NCBI RefSeq assembly: GCF_024763615.1
Contig: NC_077224.1
Coordinates: 45,580,712-45,644,711 of the forward strand
DNA: 64,000 nucleotides
Source of the DNA: Phlebotomus papatasi
Taxonomy: Eukaryota; Arthropoda; Insecta; Diptera; Psychodidae
Direction of reading: 5' to 3'
Shown here: piece by piece, positions 10,944 through 22,674 of the stretch
How positions within the stretch are numbered: the first letter of the stretch is position 1
How the letters are laid out: every line of letters begins with the position of its first letter
Position numbers and translations under genes: made by a program
The notes under the pieces: generated by a model
The model's database searches: none
What the model saw: only the letters and a program-made list of their open reading frames with translations
What the model was told of the DNA's origin: nothing

Positions 10944-13027
10944 ATTTGAATTTTTGAATGTCAAAATTCAACCACTCTGGATGGCTTATTTCTTAACTGA
11001 TTTGATCAAATTTGAATGTTAAAATTTTCAACCCAAATATTCAGACTTATACCCCTTCTACCCTTGAAAATGTAATCTTTCAATAAAACAACGCGTTTTG
11101 CGATGTTTTTATGAAAAGGAATTTAAAGTTCTTGATTAGTCAATACTTTGTTCGGATTTAAATCCATTAGAAAAACCTGTGGGTGATACTATCCAGCCAA
11201 TTTTTTTTAGGGATACTGGTAATACAATACAACTTTAACTTTACAATACAAAACAACTTTACAACTTTAAGTTGTAATACATTACAATTTTTGTGCAAGG
11301 TCCCCCTCTTATTTATTTATTGTTTTTCCTGACCATTTTTCAGGAATTGATGATTTTGTTATATATTTTTATGGATGTATTTTGTTCTTAAAGGATTTTC
11401 AACATAGGATAGCGGTCAAAATAAGCCAAAAGGCTTGGTTAGCGGGGGGAGGGGTAGGTAAAAAGGGAACCAATAAAAAAAAAACAAAAACAAATTTAAA
11501 TTTTCATTAGGTTTTTAATAAAAAATTAATGATGAACTTAATTAATTTTCGTGCCAGTTTAGACCAAATTTGCTTAAAATGGTTCTCGAGCACCCATACA
11601 ACTTAGACTTATATTGTACAAAACAAATTTTAGACTGGTCGGATTTATACATATGACCCACACCACCCACTTTATGCAAGTTTCTTAATTTAATTTCGCT
11701 GGGTGTATAATCCCTCTATTTTGAGTTATATATTTCAACTTCTTAGTTCCTAAATAGTAATATTTTGGTGAAATTTTAGAATTTTTGATGTCACGCTGTT
11801 TGTCCGTCCGTCTTACCGTGCGTCCGTCCATCTGCTATCGTTAACTCTGGAGGACAAATTATTAAAATTAACTACTTGGGATCTTCAGGAGACCACCCAT
11901 AAGTTGATTCTGAGATCACTATCCCTTTAAAGACGTGTGGGACACCGGTTTCCCAAAACCAAAAACATTTTTTTGACTAGAAGGTTTTTTTGTCCTATAA
12001 TCCCTCCCCTAAGCCACCAAAACTATGTTTTTTGGATTTCTCGAAAACTCGTAGTGCGATTTTTTTTCATTTTTTTGGATATGTTTTTGAGGTTGTACGT
12101 CCATATAATATGATCATACATATACCGTTAAATCATTCAATGGTTAATAAGGCTATAGGCTATTTCGTTTCGATGGAAAGGTCTTGGAATTCTTGACAAA
12201 CCTGAACTGATTCCAATAAATTATTATTAACCGATAATGAACCAGTTAATAACCTATAACTAATTTTTATCCAGGAACAATATAAGTCAGGGATGTTACC
12301 GTGTAAACGTAATCATAATCATAATTATACACTTTTTTAATACATTTAAAAAAAAAGTATAAAAAGTGCAAGAAAATCGAAATATTGACAGATTTTCAAT
12401 TTTATTTATGATCACGTTTTATTTGGAAAGACTTAAGATAACATTCAGACATATATGGCAAGGATGTGAAGTGTCAAGACAAACTCATATTTCCCCAGTT
12501 TTCCTCAAGCTTATGCATGTAAATAAGTAACAAGTACACAATATCAAAATTTCATGATATTTTCCCAAAAGACAAACAGGATTTTCAACAGAATTGAAAA
12601 GATCTTTCTCAGTGCTTCGTGAATTTCAATTTCGAAATTTATTCATAAACAAAAGTTATGAGGGAGAATTTCTGCATTTCAATGAAAAGTTCGATTGGAT
12701 TCGACTTTATTGAGATGAAATTTGTTGACTTAGAGGAAAGTGAAACTCCGTCTTATATGCTCCACCACAACAAATATTTTGGCAAAGACCATTGAATGAG
12801 AATTCCGTCTTCCACTCCATTGATTTTCTGCACTATGGTTAACCAACAATCGTAATTCGAATTGCAGTATCGATTTTCTTAAATTTAGAACAAACCATAG
12901 TGGAAGTTTATTAATGCAATATTAAATTAAACTCGACTTTTTTCTGCTAGGTGCATTTGCAAACGGAAATTGTGATTTTAATTTGAATAGTTATTTTTAT
13001 TTAATAGCGCATGGACTTTATAAAAAG
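10944..13027. other. No gene recognised; old repeat at about 11780-12110
   Basis: The stretch 11780-12110 contains the gtccgtccgtc run and the ggagaccacccataag block. It resembles pieces at 14830-14890, 21060-21110, 21690-21740 and 24370-24480, so it is probably an old dispersed repeat. The rest shows nothing recognisable. Confidence 0.4.
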
Positions 13028-13955
13028 TAGGGGAGACTGAGGCCAAATTTGTCAAAACGAAAATTTCAATATAACCTATTTTCTGAAATAAAAAAAGGTT
13101 GAGGCTTGAAATCTTTATTATAGATAGCCTTCATGAACCTTCTTAAACTTACAAAGTTTCAAGGGATTCGAGGAAAGATTATGTAAAATAATAAATAATG
13201 AAATTTTAAGCACTATTTTTGGAATATTTGGCTTACAGAAAATATCAATACTGATTAGCACGATTTAAGCACATTTCTCATTAAGATAGAGAAAAATTGC
13301 CTTCGACAAAGTTGTAGAGGAATAAATTTCCTATAAAAATATGTCTATTTGATATTTTTAACATTTGCGAGAGTAAAACGTCACAAATTATCTGAAGACT
13401 GACAAAATTTGCCACAGCAATTTTGAGAATCTCCAAAAAATCGACTTTTAGAAAGTGATTTGAAAATCACATTTCGTGCGAGATAGAGGAAAATAGTCTT
13501 CTGCAATGTTGTAGAGCAGTAAATTTCCTATAGGAATATGCTCATTATAAAACGTTTAAGTTTTCTCAGAGCTCGTGGAAGAATTAAATACAGTAGAGTC
13601 TCTCAAATCTGAATCTCTCAAATTCGAACGCCGTTTGGATTCAAAATGTCAATTGTGAGGTTATGTTAGAAAGTTCGTATTCTGGGTGAATGAAAATCAT
13701 ATTTATGTGCTTCTTCCTGAATGTTTACGTACATTATGGTCGTGTAAAATGAAAAGGAAGTATGTTACCACTAAGACTTGCGAGAAAGTACGGGAATTTG
13801 ATTCAAAGTACAATTTACTCTTACACAAATTTCGTTAGTTTTAAAAAAATCGTTCGAATTTGAGAGATGAGAAATGTCAAAAATACCCCCCGAGCGTTCG
13901 AATTTAAGAGACTCTACTGTATGCGTTTTGACAAGTTTTGCCCCAGTCTCCCATA
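13028..13955. repeat. TIR element with gggagactg ends, carrying a nested MITE
   Basis: The left end taggggagactgaggccaaa and right end ttgccccagtctcccata are inverted repeats that extend into gtcaaaacg / cgttttgac. TA flanks both ends. It has no transposase frame. A second element sits inside at 13591-13919. The 32420-33376 element has similar gggg-actggg ends and may be a distant relative. Confidence 0.8.
13591..13919. repeat. Pogo-like MITE nested in another element
   Basis: A 329-bp element starts cagtagagtctctcaaat and ends with the inverse ...gagactctactg, with TA on both sides. CAG termini and a TA target site are features of the pogo/Tigger branch of Tc1/mariner transposons; the assignment is inferred from the ends only. 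Confidence 0.8.
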
Positions 13956-15214
13956 AAAAATAGTTCTTAAGGTTGAAGCGTGGTGAAGTTTTCGCGGTTT
14001 ATTGAGTAGAACTGAACCAAATTACAATGGGTCGCGAACATTTTATAATGTCGCGACATTTCTTGTATAAAAATAATAATAAATTTAATATAAATAATGG
14101 AAAGAGGAAGAGTAAAGGTGTCAAAGCAGGAAAAGTGCATTCTAAAAGTTAAGCATTTTGAGCACTTTTCCTGTTTTGCAACAAGGTTCTTAACGTAATT
14201 ACTTGATGATTTTAACTATATGCAATAAATTATAATTATTCACATAAGAGTCTAAATGGGTAAGTGGGAATATACTGGACTTTCACTTAAATCTTATGTA
14301 AATATTCATTCCAAAGTCATATACGTCGTAAAACTTGTGCTAGTGTGCTATTTTATACTTTGATAGCCTCTACACACTAAAGAAATTTATGTCCATATTG
14401 AAGACTTTTTCATACCCAAGCGTGGGAGTTTGTTTCATGGACACAAATTTGTCTAGTGTGTAAAGGCCATAAAAGAAATCCTAACCTGAAAATCCTTTGG
14501 AAAATATTAATTCCAAAATCGGATTTCGATTTGGAAAATTCAAAACACTCTTAATGTAGAAAATTTTGAAACTCAATTGGTAATAATTTGCATCTCATAG
14601 AACAAAAACTTTTTCAAAGAAGCGTCCCAGCTTTAGAGAATGCTCTAACTCACGTGAGTTTGAGTAGTTTTTTGTGTGAACCCCAGTGTACAGATTTAAG
14701 CTAGATTAAATCATAAGAAAACCATTTCAAACAACAAAAAATAACTATGAAATTCTTGCTTGCGAATCGTGTAACTTTATGAAGAAGAAGGGAAAAAAGA
14801 GTAGAAAAACTTCTCTAGATAATTTAGACTTACTGGGGAGTCACCGGAGACCGTAAGCTAATATCTCTTGTCATTTAACCTCTAGTCCGGTAAGAAAGTT
14901 TGATGAAAAGCAATATTCAGGAGAGAAAAATCAATTACAGATAAAGAAAATTTTAAAATGTTTCCGAAATATTTAGATTTTACTAAATCGATTTGAAAAC
15001 CAAGCTCTATTGAGAGCGATTTTAGAATGTATTAAACTTTAGAGTGTACTAACTGCTTCTCTTTTCTTGAGAACTGTCACTTTGATTTTTTAAGATTAGG
15101 GAGGAGCTTGATATTTGCATCGGTAGTATTAACAAAACTCAGATTCTCAAGAAGTTTTTATTGAAAATCAATGGGAAGAAATATGAAATTAGGGGGAGAC
15201 GCGATTAACGCGAT
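13956..15214. other. No gene recognised apart from a small MITE
   Basis: AT-rich. The piece 14618-14670 is an inverted match to 24936-24985 (the gaa(g)cgtcccagctttg block with the act-ca-gtga block), so it is a shared repeat fragment. No exon support. Confidence 0.35.
14366..14467. repeat. Short (102-bp) TIR MITE
   Basis: The left end gcctctacacactaaagaaa mirrors the right end ttgtctagtgtgtaaaggc, with atgtccat / atggacac further in. The element is almost all TIR, giving a single hairpin. Confidence 0.8.
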
Positions 15215-16240
15215 AGTGTAAGAGTTTGGAGAGAATATCTTTAGGTCTGATGGACAAATATTATTCTGCAAAGTGTGCAAGAAGGTGTCGGCAGAAAGGA
15301 AATCCCAAGTAACTCCAGCATGTGAATTGCGAAAATCACAAAAAAAATCTTCTAAAGCAGCAAATTCCAGAACAACAAATTTTGGTACTTCCACAGCAAG
15401 AGGATTTTAATTCTAATTCGGTAGCTGCTTTGGTAGCTACGAACATATTTTTCTCTAAACTTGAAAATGATGAGTTCAGGTCTTTCCTGACTAAATACAC
15501 GAAAAACCAAATATCCTACCGCAATATATTGCGATGCAATATAAAAGATTATTTTGACAAAACAATATTGCGCATACAAAACGAATTGGACGACAAAACA
15601 CTATGGATTAGTATTGACGAGTCAGTGAATGCCCCGAAGGAAAGTGTTGTAAATGTGATGATGGGAACACTTGAGGAGCCAGGAAGTTACTTTCTCGTCA
15701 ATTGTGAAAATGTTGAACGGTGCAATATGGGACGATGATTTCCAGTATTTTTGAAAATACCATACAAAAAATTCTGGAGCCAAATTGTAAGCGAGATAAA
15801 ATTCTTATATTTGTCATCGATGCTGCACTTTATACAGTGAAGGATGAAAAGGCTATAAAAATCCTTTACCCTAAAATGTTGCACTTAACTTAAGCAGCAC
15901 ACGAGATTCATCATTTGGCAGAAGAATGAGAGAGTATTATCGATAATATGAACGATTTCATTTCTACAATTAAAAACATCTTCCTCAAAAGTCCACAAAG
16001 GATTCGACGCCACAGAGAATTGCTATTAATTAGACTTCCGCCAGAACCGTTTATAACCCGTCGAGATAAGTCAAGAGATAAGTTTATTCTATTTAAAAGT
16101 TAATAATAAATTTATTTAAAAACGGAAAAATGAAAGTTAGAATAATACAGCATATTAGTTTTTTATACAATTTTCAGGAACGTGGATTGAGGCGGCAATT
16201 TTTTACGCCAATAATTTAAAGGACATTCAAAAAAATTATA

Positions 16241-16436
16241 GGGGAAAGTGATCTCCCTTCGAATGTTCATGCCTTCGAATAATGTGAATTTCTTTTTTTT
16301 TTGTAACAGATTTACACTAAATTATCACGAAATTATCAACAATTGATTAAAACTAAAGGGAAATTCACTTAGGAAAACTAAAAGAAAATTCACATTATTC
16401 GAAGGCATGAACGTTCGAAGGGAGTGTACTTTCCCC
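16241..16436. repeat. Intact 196-bp MITE, cgttcgaa family
   Basis: It starts ggggaaagtgatctcccttc and ends with the inverse gaagggagtgtactttcccc, flanked by TA. The arms continue through the motif gaatgttcatgccttcgaat and the centre is AT-rich. It is inserted in the hAT pseudogene. Relatives lie at 26989-27203 and 2311-3490, with a fragment at about 41550-41587. Confidence 0.92.
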
Positions 16437-16796
16437 TATATGCGCTCGATGACGATACACCTATGCCGTCACTGGAAAAAAAGCGCAGGACATATTATAT
16501 TAAAAAAGAAAAGTCTAAAGTCAGACTTGATATTTATTAAAAGATACTTCGAAGACATACCTTCAAATGTCGCCGCAAAATTGGATAGAAAATTAAAAAC
16601 ATGCGACGTGTACCAAGAGGTGGAAAATTTGCAAAATAAAACTGATGAAAACATCCGTAGAAATTTAGATTTAAACAAAAAAATAAAATTGAAAATCAAA
16701 GAAAAAGCAAGAATCTCCTCGAGAGGCTTAAAAATATCTTGGGGGGTGCTGAAAATGAAACTTATTCAATCAGTGATATCTGCGTACTGGAATATA

Positions 16797-17011
16797 GGGG
16801 GAAGTGAGGCACCTTTGATAGTGGGGCACCTTTGAAATTGAGATTTTTCTCCTATATTTAGGTGGAACTGAGCCATATCATAATGCAATTTAGCTTCTCA
16901 ATCTGTTTGTGTAGCTAAATTACATCACGATAAGGCTCAATTTTATTTAAAAATACGTGAAAAATTCCAATTTCAAAGGTGCCCCAATTTCAAAGGTGCC
17001 CCACTTCCCCC
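16797..17011. repeat. 215-bp MITE, gtggggcacc family
   Basis: Starts gggggaagtgaggcaccttt and ends caaaggtgccccacttcccc, flanked by TA. The subterminal phrase ggggcacctttgaaatt is repeated in each arm. Other copies are at 41838-42050 and, partial, 39895-39976. It is inserted between the last two blocks of the hAT pseudogene. Confidence 0.92.
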
Positions 17012-17634
17012 TACACCAATTTTATCCGTTGAAGTCAAAAGAAGTTTCAGCCGTTATAAAAACATCCTGAGTGATAAAAGACAGTCATTTACAGAAGAAA
17101 ATATATGATGGCCAATGACAAATCTATATTCGAGAAATCAGGTGGAAAAAATGATATGAAAAATAACATTTTAATATTTTTCTTTTTGCAAATGACTTGC
17201 TTGTAATCCATAGATGATATTTATGTAATTTGATAAATAATAATTCATTTTATTTCATATCAAAAATTATTGTTTTCCCAAATATGAAAATTTTTCATCG
17301 GCCAAAAGTTTCTTGACACATTTGTAGAACTTACTCAAAATGGTCAAATACGTTCAATTAACTTCTTTTAACTCATATTTTGAAGTTATGTCATTTGAGA
17401 GACAAATGGCGAGTTTGCACATTTCTAAAGTTTTCAATGGTCAATTTATACATACAAAAGTGATGATAAATAGTAATAAAATAATGTATTTTTTGTTACT
17501 TTATAATTTAGGTTAAAATTGCATGTTCGAAGAAGTTAGAGGATGGGTAATCGTCCACAGATACTGCCTGAAGGAATTTCCGTCGTCAATTGTTTAATTC
17601 ATTATGTCGCAAATTTCGAAGATTTTTTTTGCAT

Positions 17635-17828
17635 GAGGTAAAATGCCCCTCACTCAACCGGTAAAGTTATTTTTTCAATTTATTTCTATTTGCCATATTA
17701 TTTAGCGTATTGTCTAACATTAATATAGGTAAATTTTTCCATAAATAATACGAAAAAGTGACAATTTCATAGAAATTGACCAACCGGTTGAGTCGAGGAA
17801 AGCGGTCGAGTGAGGGCACTTTATCTTA
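17635..17828. repeat. MITE of the palindromic ccggtcga family
   Basis: Ends aggtaaaatgcccctcact and agtgagggcactttatctta are inverted repeats, with caaccgg / ccggttg inside. It is a longer, more diverged relative of 10833-10943, with an AT-rich centre. Confidence 0.85.
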
Positions 17829-17894
17829 TTTTGGCCAGCTCCAGCGATTAAACTTTAATTTCAAAACGCCCGAAATCTCGAATTTTTCGATCGT

Positions 17895-18252
17895 ACACAG
17901 TAAAAAAAATTTACAAGGATAATCGTTGATTTGCTTTTTTTACCACGATTATTCTTGTAAAGTTACACAAATTATGTATTTCAACAAAACGTGTAATCTG
18001 AAATTCTGTAATTTAAATTTTATGTAATTGTAAACCGTGTAATCAACTGAGAATGATTACACAGTTTTGTATATTTTCTTACATATTTCGTGTAAAATTA
18101 CACAGTTTTCAAATAAAAAGTGTACAAATTACACAGTTTTGAGACAAAATGTGAACAAATTACACAAATGTGTATTAGTACACACGATTACATGTTTAGT
18201 GTAAAATTTACAATGAAAATCATGGTAAAGCAGCCAAAAAAATTTTACTGTG
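17895..18252. repeat. MITE with ttacaca reiterations
   Basis: The ends acacagtaaaaaaaattt and aaaaaaattttactgtgt are perfect inverts. Inside, ttacaca, tgtgtaa and close variants recur more than ten times, probably as reiterated protein-binding motifs. Non-coding. Confidence 0.85.
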
Positions 18253-20107
18253 TAGGTATAGTTATTATGAACGAAATTCTCATTTGGGCAACCTTCAAAA
18301 TCCTGAAAGCTAAAGTCCCGAATTCTTAAAAGTATCTTAGATACTCCCATGCTTCTTGGGCAGGGCTATACGCAAAAAGACGAGTGTTTTTTTTTATAAA
18401 AATATCATTTAACACAAGGATTTTGTGAATAGTTTTCAAAAAGAAAGTAATTATAAGGCATAATAATAAAATAAAATAATTAGTTGAATAAAATAAATTT
18501 TAATTCAACTTACCAGGTGCTCTGAAGCGGATTCATTTGCAATAATTAATATTAAGATTTGCCTGCAGGTATTTAATTCAAACACTGTCTTTTAGAGCCA
18601 GCACTCTGGCTTGATGTTGATTTACGAAAAGGATGGAAATTTAAAGAGAAGTGCCAAAGTACAAAAAAGCATAATAAAAAGTTATGTAAAATGAATATGT
18701 AGGAAAATTGCAGTATAAATCATTTTATGTAGAAACAAAACCCATGATGCTTGGTCTTTAACACGGACACTGCAGAGTTTTCTCATGTTATCCAGGATGA
18801 CTCTATAAAAATGTCATCAAAATGCGTTCCAAAACACAAACTACGAATGTTTGCACATGGAATGTAAAATAAAAAGCCCTCGAAACACAAAAATCGTTTT
18901 TCATTTTCATCGTGAAAATGGGTAGATGGCTCTTTGCATAGATGCACCTACGAGGGACAAGTTTAATGATCCAGCGTTGTTACTCACAGCATCGTTATCA
19001 TCATTTACACAACAAACCCACCAAACACTGAAATATATAGCACTTTTTTATATCCCCACTCTTTTTTTTATCTCCTATTCTACAATCAAATATAAAAATT
19101 CCATTTTTCTAGAAAGATTCATCAAAATTCTGTGAAAAATTCCACACGCAATTCCATACGGCTTTTAATTGTAAAATCCTACAAAGTAAAGGAAAATAAA
19201 TTTTAAAATATTTACACAGAAGTTTCTATGATATTTGTGTGAAAATGGACTAAATATTCAGCATTCTTTTGAATAATTGGTACAATCTATTTGTATAGAA
19301 TGGACCTTCACATCCTTTTTGGTGAGAACAATAAGCTGCATCCAAAATTTACGATCTGGCTACAGAGGATATCACTAGCCAAAGCGTTGGTGAGTGCAAA
19401 AATTGTTCCATTCGTATGTCGCAATTATCCACCAATATTTCTGCCAATGGATTCACATTTATTTTCCGGAAGGACGCACAAGCCACTAAAATGGCTCGTT
19501 TCGAGGTGTTCTAGTGAAAGAGGAGGGGAAATTATATCGAGGTGTACTCTACATAGGGAGCAATAAAATGACCAAACCATATGAATGAAGCTATCCAAGG
19601 GATTCCAGAACATAAATATAGTCATGAGAGGGAATTTTTGTACACTCACTAAAGTGTCTGTGACTCAATTTCTCACAATTTTCCTACAACACGACAAGTG
19701 GTTGAAATCAGAGTTGAACATTATGGTTGGTATAATGATCTATAACCGTTATATATCCAATTTAAGTAAGTGTTATTCACTTTCTTAAAACTTTTGATTT
19801 GATTAAGATCCATCCTCTAATAATTTTAGGCCACGCCCCCTTTGAGAAACACAGGAAACACAAATTGATTCTTTCATTTTTTTTATTTTTATAAAGAAAA
19901 TACGGCTATGACCACAAGAAGCTAATCCCTTATTTTAATATTAACAAAGATCCGAAAAGCTTATCGCTCAGTGAAGCAGGCCACACTGTCTAGCAAATTT
20001 GTAGAAGTGAAACTAAATTAAGGAAACTTTAATTGTCTGAAATATTCAGCGAAAAGAAAATTAGATTTTACTTGATATATACGCTTAAAAGAAAATGGGT
20101 AATACCA
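18253..20107. other. No gene recognised; end fragment of the minisatellite family
   Basis: Bases 18290-18350 (aaatcctgaaagctaaagtc, then cgaattcttaaaag and cttagatactccca) resemble 47390-47445, suggesting ends of the same minisatellite-bearing element. The remainder, including 19290-19790, has short open frames on both strands but no family features. Confidence 0.4.
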
Positions 20108-20323
20108 TAAGGCAAAGTGCCCTCAAGTCGACCGGTAGAGTTATTTATTCAATTTATTTATATTTGCACTAATATATGGCGTATGATTTAACAATAATAG
20201 GTCAATTATTCCATAAATAAATACGAATCAGTGACAATTTTATGGAAATTCACCATTAAAACATTCAAATATTGACCACCGGTCGAGTCGAGGAACCGGT
20301 CGACTCGAGGGCACTTTACCTTA
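20108..20323. repeat. MITE of the palindromic ccggtcga family
   Basis: Ends aaggcaaagtgccctcaagt and gggcactttacctta pair as inverted repeats; gtcgaccgg and ccggtcgag follow inside. Copies at 10833-10943 and 17635-17828. It appears inserted into an older element, since ccacgcccc (about 19833) and ggggcgtgg (about 20380) flank it in inverted orientation. Confidence 0.88.
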
Positions 20324-21397
20324 CCCATTTTGATATTATGGGTATTTTACCATGGAAATCCCTAAAATAGTCTCTTCAGGGGCGTGGCATATTTTTTGCA
20401 TGATTTGGATCTTACATAGACATTAAATTAATATGTAGGAAACGTTCTCTATAATTTCAAATAGCCATTACTCATGAGAAACTATCTAGAATTAATTATA
20501 GATTCAATGAATATCAAAAACTTTGGCAACAGTGTTTTTATCTTTCTAAAGCTGCCCCACCATTATCTATTCTGTTATAAATAGATTCTGATAAAATATA
20601 TTTAAATTATAATTTAAAAAAAACTTTTTTATTTATTATGTTTATTCCGTTTAAGCTTATATCATTTTTTGTTTGAATTTTGAAGTATATTGAGTGTCAA
20701 TCTTCATTTTGTGCAATGACAAGAGGTGGCAAGGCGTATGAGGCTTTGCGAGCTGCTCAAACTCCCGAGAAGAAGCTCTGCCTTACATCATTTCTTGCAA
20801 TTTTTTTACGTGCATACAAAATTAATGTCGATTTAAATTTGCTATCCCTATATAACCATCTTAAAGTTTAAAATTTGTTCAAGAAGAGAAAACTTTCAAA
20901 AAAATAACATGTTAATTACATTGAACAAAGCGGGGGAAAATTAGACCCTCCAGGGAGGTTGAACTTTGACCTTGAATGGCGTTTTTTTTAGGTTGATAGC
21001 AAATGAATGAACAGGGAAAAGGAGAAAAATAAAGAGGTTGGCTTCGAGATAATGTCATTTTAGGAGGTCCATCGAGGACCGAAAGTCTATATTTCTTACC
21101 GTTTTGATTTTTATATAGGTCAGAAGACTAAAAAAACGAGAAAAAAATATATTTAAAGTAGATCTATTACCGCTACTTTACCGATACACTGCAGATTGCA
21201 ATCGCTGCAGGCGAGTCTGGAATTTCAGAATCTTTCAAATAAATCCGAAATCGACCAAATTGATCCTGGGTGGTTGAACTTTGACCATGAATAATTAAAG
21301 ATTTCGCTTTTTCCGGTTAAAGATGTCTATGGGCGAAATGTCTAGATGGACAAAACATATAAAAAAATGAACGAAATTGCCAGTTCCAATTTTGAGA
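20324..21397. other. No gene recognised
   Basis: A 63-codon plus-strand frame at 20680-20871 (KYIECQSSFCAMTRGGKAYEA...) is the only protein-like string. It lacks clear splice sites or a known motif. Bases 20940-21330 contain the ggtccatcgaggaccgaaag repeat block seen in several places in the window. Confidence 0.35.
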
Positions 21398-21610
21398 TAG
21401 GGTAAACTGGTACAAGTTGGACAATGGTACAATTTGGACAGGGCTTTTTTCTTGATAAATTTAGTACTTCATTTCTATTTGTATATTTTAAATTCTTTAG
21501 TTTTATAAAGTTCGTTGTGCTTAAAAACAAATTTTGTACTGTATTTATCAAGAAAAAAGCCATGTCCAACTTGTACCGGCGAATTGCCCAACTTGTATCA
21601 CTTTACCCTA
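21398..21610. repeat. MITE with tggtacaagttggac ends
   Basis: Left end agggtaaactggtacaagtt mirrors the right end aacttgtatcactttaccct, flanked by TA. The phrases caagttggac and caatttggac are reiterated. A second copy is at 42571-42820. Confidence 0.9.
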
Positions 21611-21896
21611 CGTCAAAAAATCATGTATTTGGAGGGAAAGAAATAGGTGGGGGATGATTAGGGTACCTTGGTTCGGTAAAGAATTTTAACTTATGGGTTG
21701 TCCCTGAAGATCGGAAGTCAATATCTCTTACCGTTTAGAATCCAGAATAGTGAAAAATTGAAAAAAATGGATTATGGAAACTGTTTTCTCGTGAAGTTTT
21801 AACAGTTAAAATTAAAGGAACGCATCTGGATAATAGTCATTTTTTCAGTTCAAATTCAAATCTCCACTTATTAGTGAAAAATAGTTAGTTTCCCAG

Positions 21897-22105
21897 CCTA
21901 ACCAGACTTACGACTTAAAGCCGAGAAACGGCTTAGTGGAAAATGATGTAAAAGTAGTTTACAACATCCTAGGTCTGTCGAGGTCCTTGACAGACTAAGC
22001 TGAGAGACGGCTTAGCGTAATTATATTTGAAATAATGGTCAAACTACATTTCCATAATTTTCCATTAAGTCGTCTCTCGGCTTAAGTCGTAAATGTGTCT
22101 AGGGC
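21897..22105. repeat. MITE with cggcttaagtcg modules
   Basis: Left end gcctaaccagacttacgact mirrors the right end agtcgtaaatgtgtctaggg. The module ttaagccgagagacggctta appears at both ends and again in the middle (about 22000), so the arms are composite. Confidence 0.8.
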
Positions 22106-22450
22106 ATAATGCGCCAACCAGTAATGCAATTTTTCCTTTTCTATCACATAACAATATTCAAAAAGTCGACATTTATAGGGGGTTGGCATGTTCGAACGCT
22201 AAAGACTTTTCCTTAATCTAGTCTGATAATCTTTAGTATATTCTCATAATTTTGCACGAAACTTTTAATTGCATTTTCGAGCATTAATATTTTACAGCGA
22301 AATTTTATTCACAAAAAGTGTCTCGTCTAAAGGAAAAATAGCAAAAAATGTAATCAATGTTCGAAAACTTCAAATTGATTTTCGAATATTCAAATTATAA
22401 ATTTTGCTCAATGTTGTGAAAATTTATGAAACGAGAAGTAGAAATTACTC

Positions 22451-22674
22451 AGAGTGAAAGGAACACCTATTGACACTTTAAGAACTCGTTTCAGGGCCTA
22501 TTGACACCCTACTCTGTTCCATTTGGAATACGAAATTTGAACACTTATCCTTATCGAAAAACATAGATTAATAAAAAAGCCATATTACTTACATTTTATT
22601 AGATACATTAAATAAATTTCAACATTTTGACAAAAGTGTCAATAGGGGTTCCCTGTCGAAGAGGTGTTCACTCG
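22451..22674. repeat. MITE with ctattgacac ends
   Basis: Left end gagtgaaaggaacacctatt pairs with the right end around aataggggttcc...gaggtgttcactcga. The phrase cctattgacac recurs within the left arm. Confidence 0.7.

Larger units (their letters stand above)
15215..17108 (+). pseudogene. Decayed hAT transposase (CGGBP1-like hAT group), interrupted by two MITEs
   Basis: Pieces of one transposase occur in order on the plus strand in different frames. A BED-like zinc-finger start has the C-x2-C pair of FCKVCKK at 15264-15284. The frame 15322-15738 carries LVATNIFFSKL, FRSFL and a WISIDES motif, which in this family surrounds a catalytic aspartate. Then 15735-16070 reads ILIFVIDAALYTVK and ends near PPEPFITRR. 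A GTWIEAAIFYANNLKDI segment lies at about 16180-16237, and the frame 16437-16796 ends VISAYWNI. Finally 17018-17108 encodes the dimerisation tail VKRSFSRYKNILSDKRQ and stops. Frameshifts, stops and two insertions (16241-16436, 16797-17011) make it dead. The family is inferred from recognised motifs, not a search. Terminal inverted repeats of the transposon were not located. Confidence 0.8.

Noticed and set aside
20680..20871. Possible exon KYIECQSSFCAMTRGG...
   Set aside because: No convincing acceptor or donor, and no recognised family.
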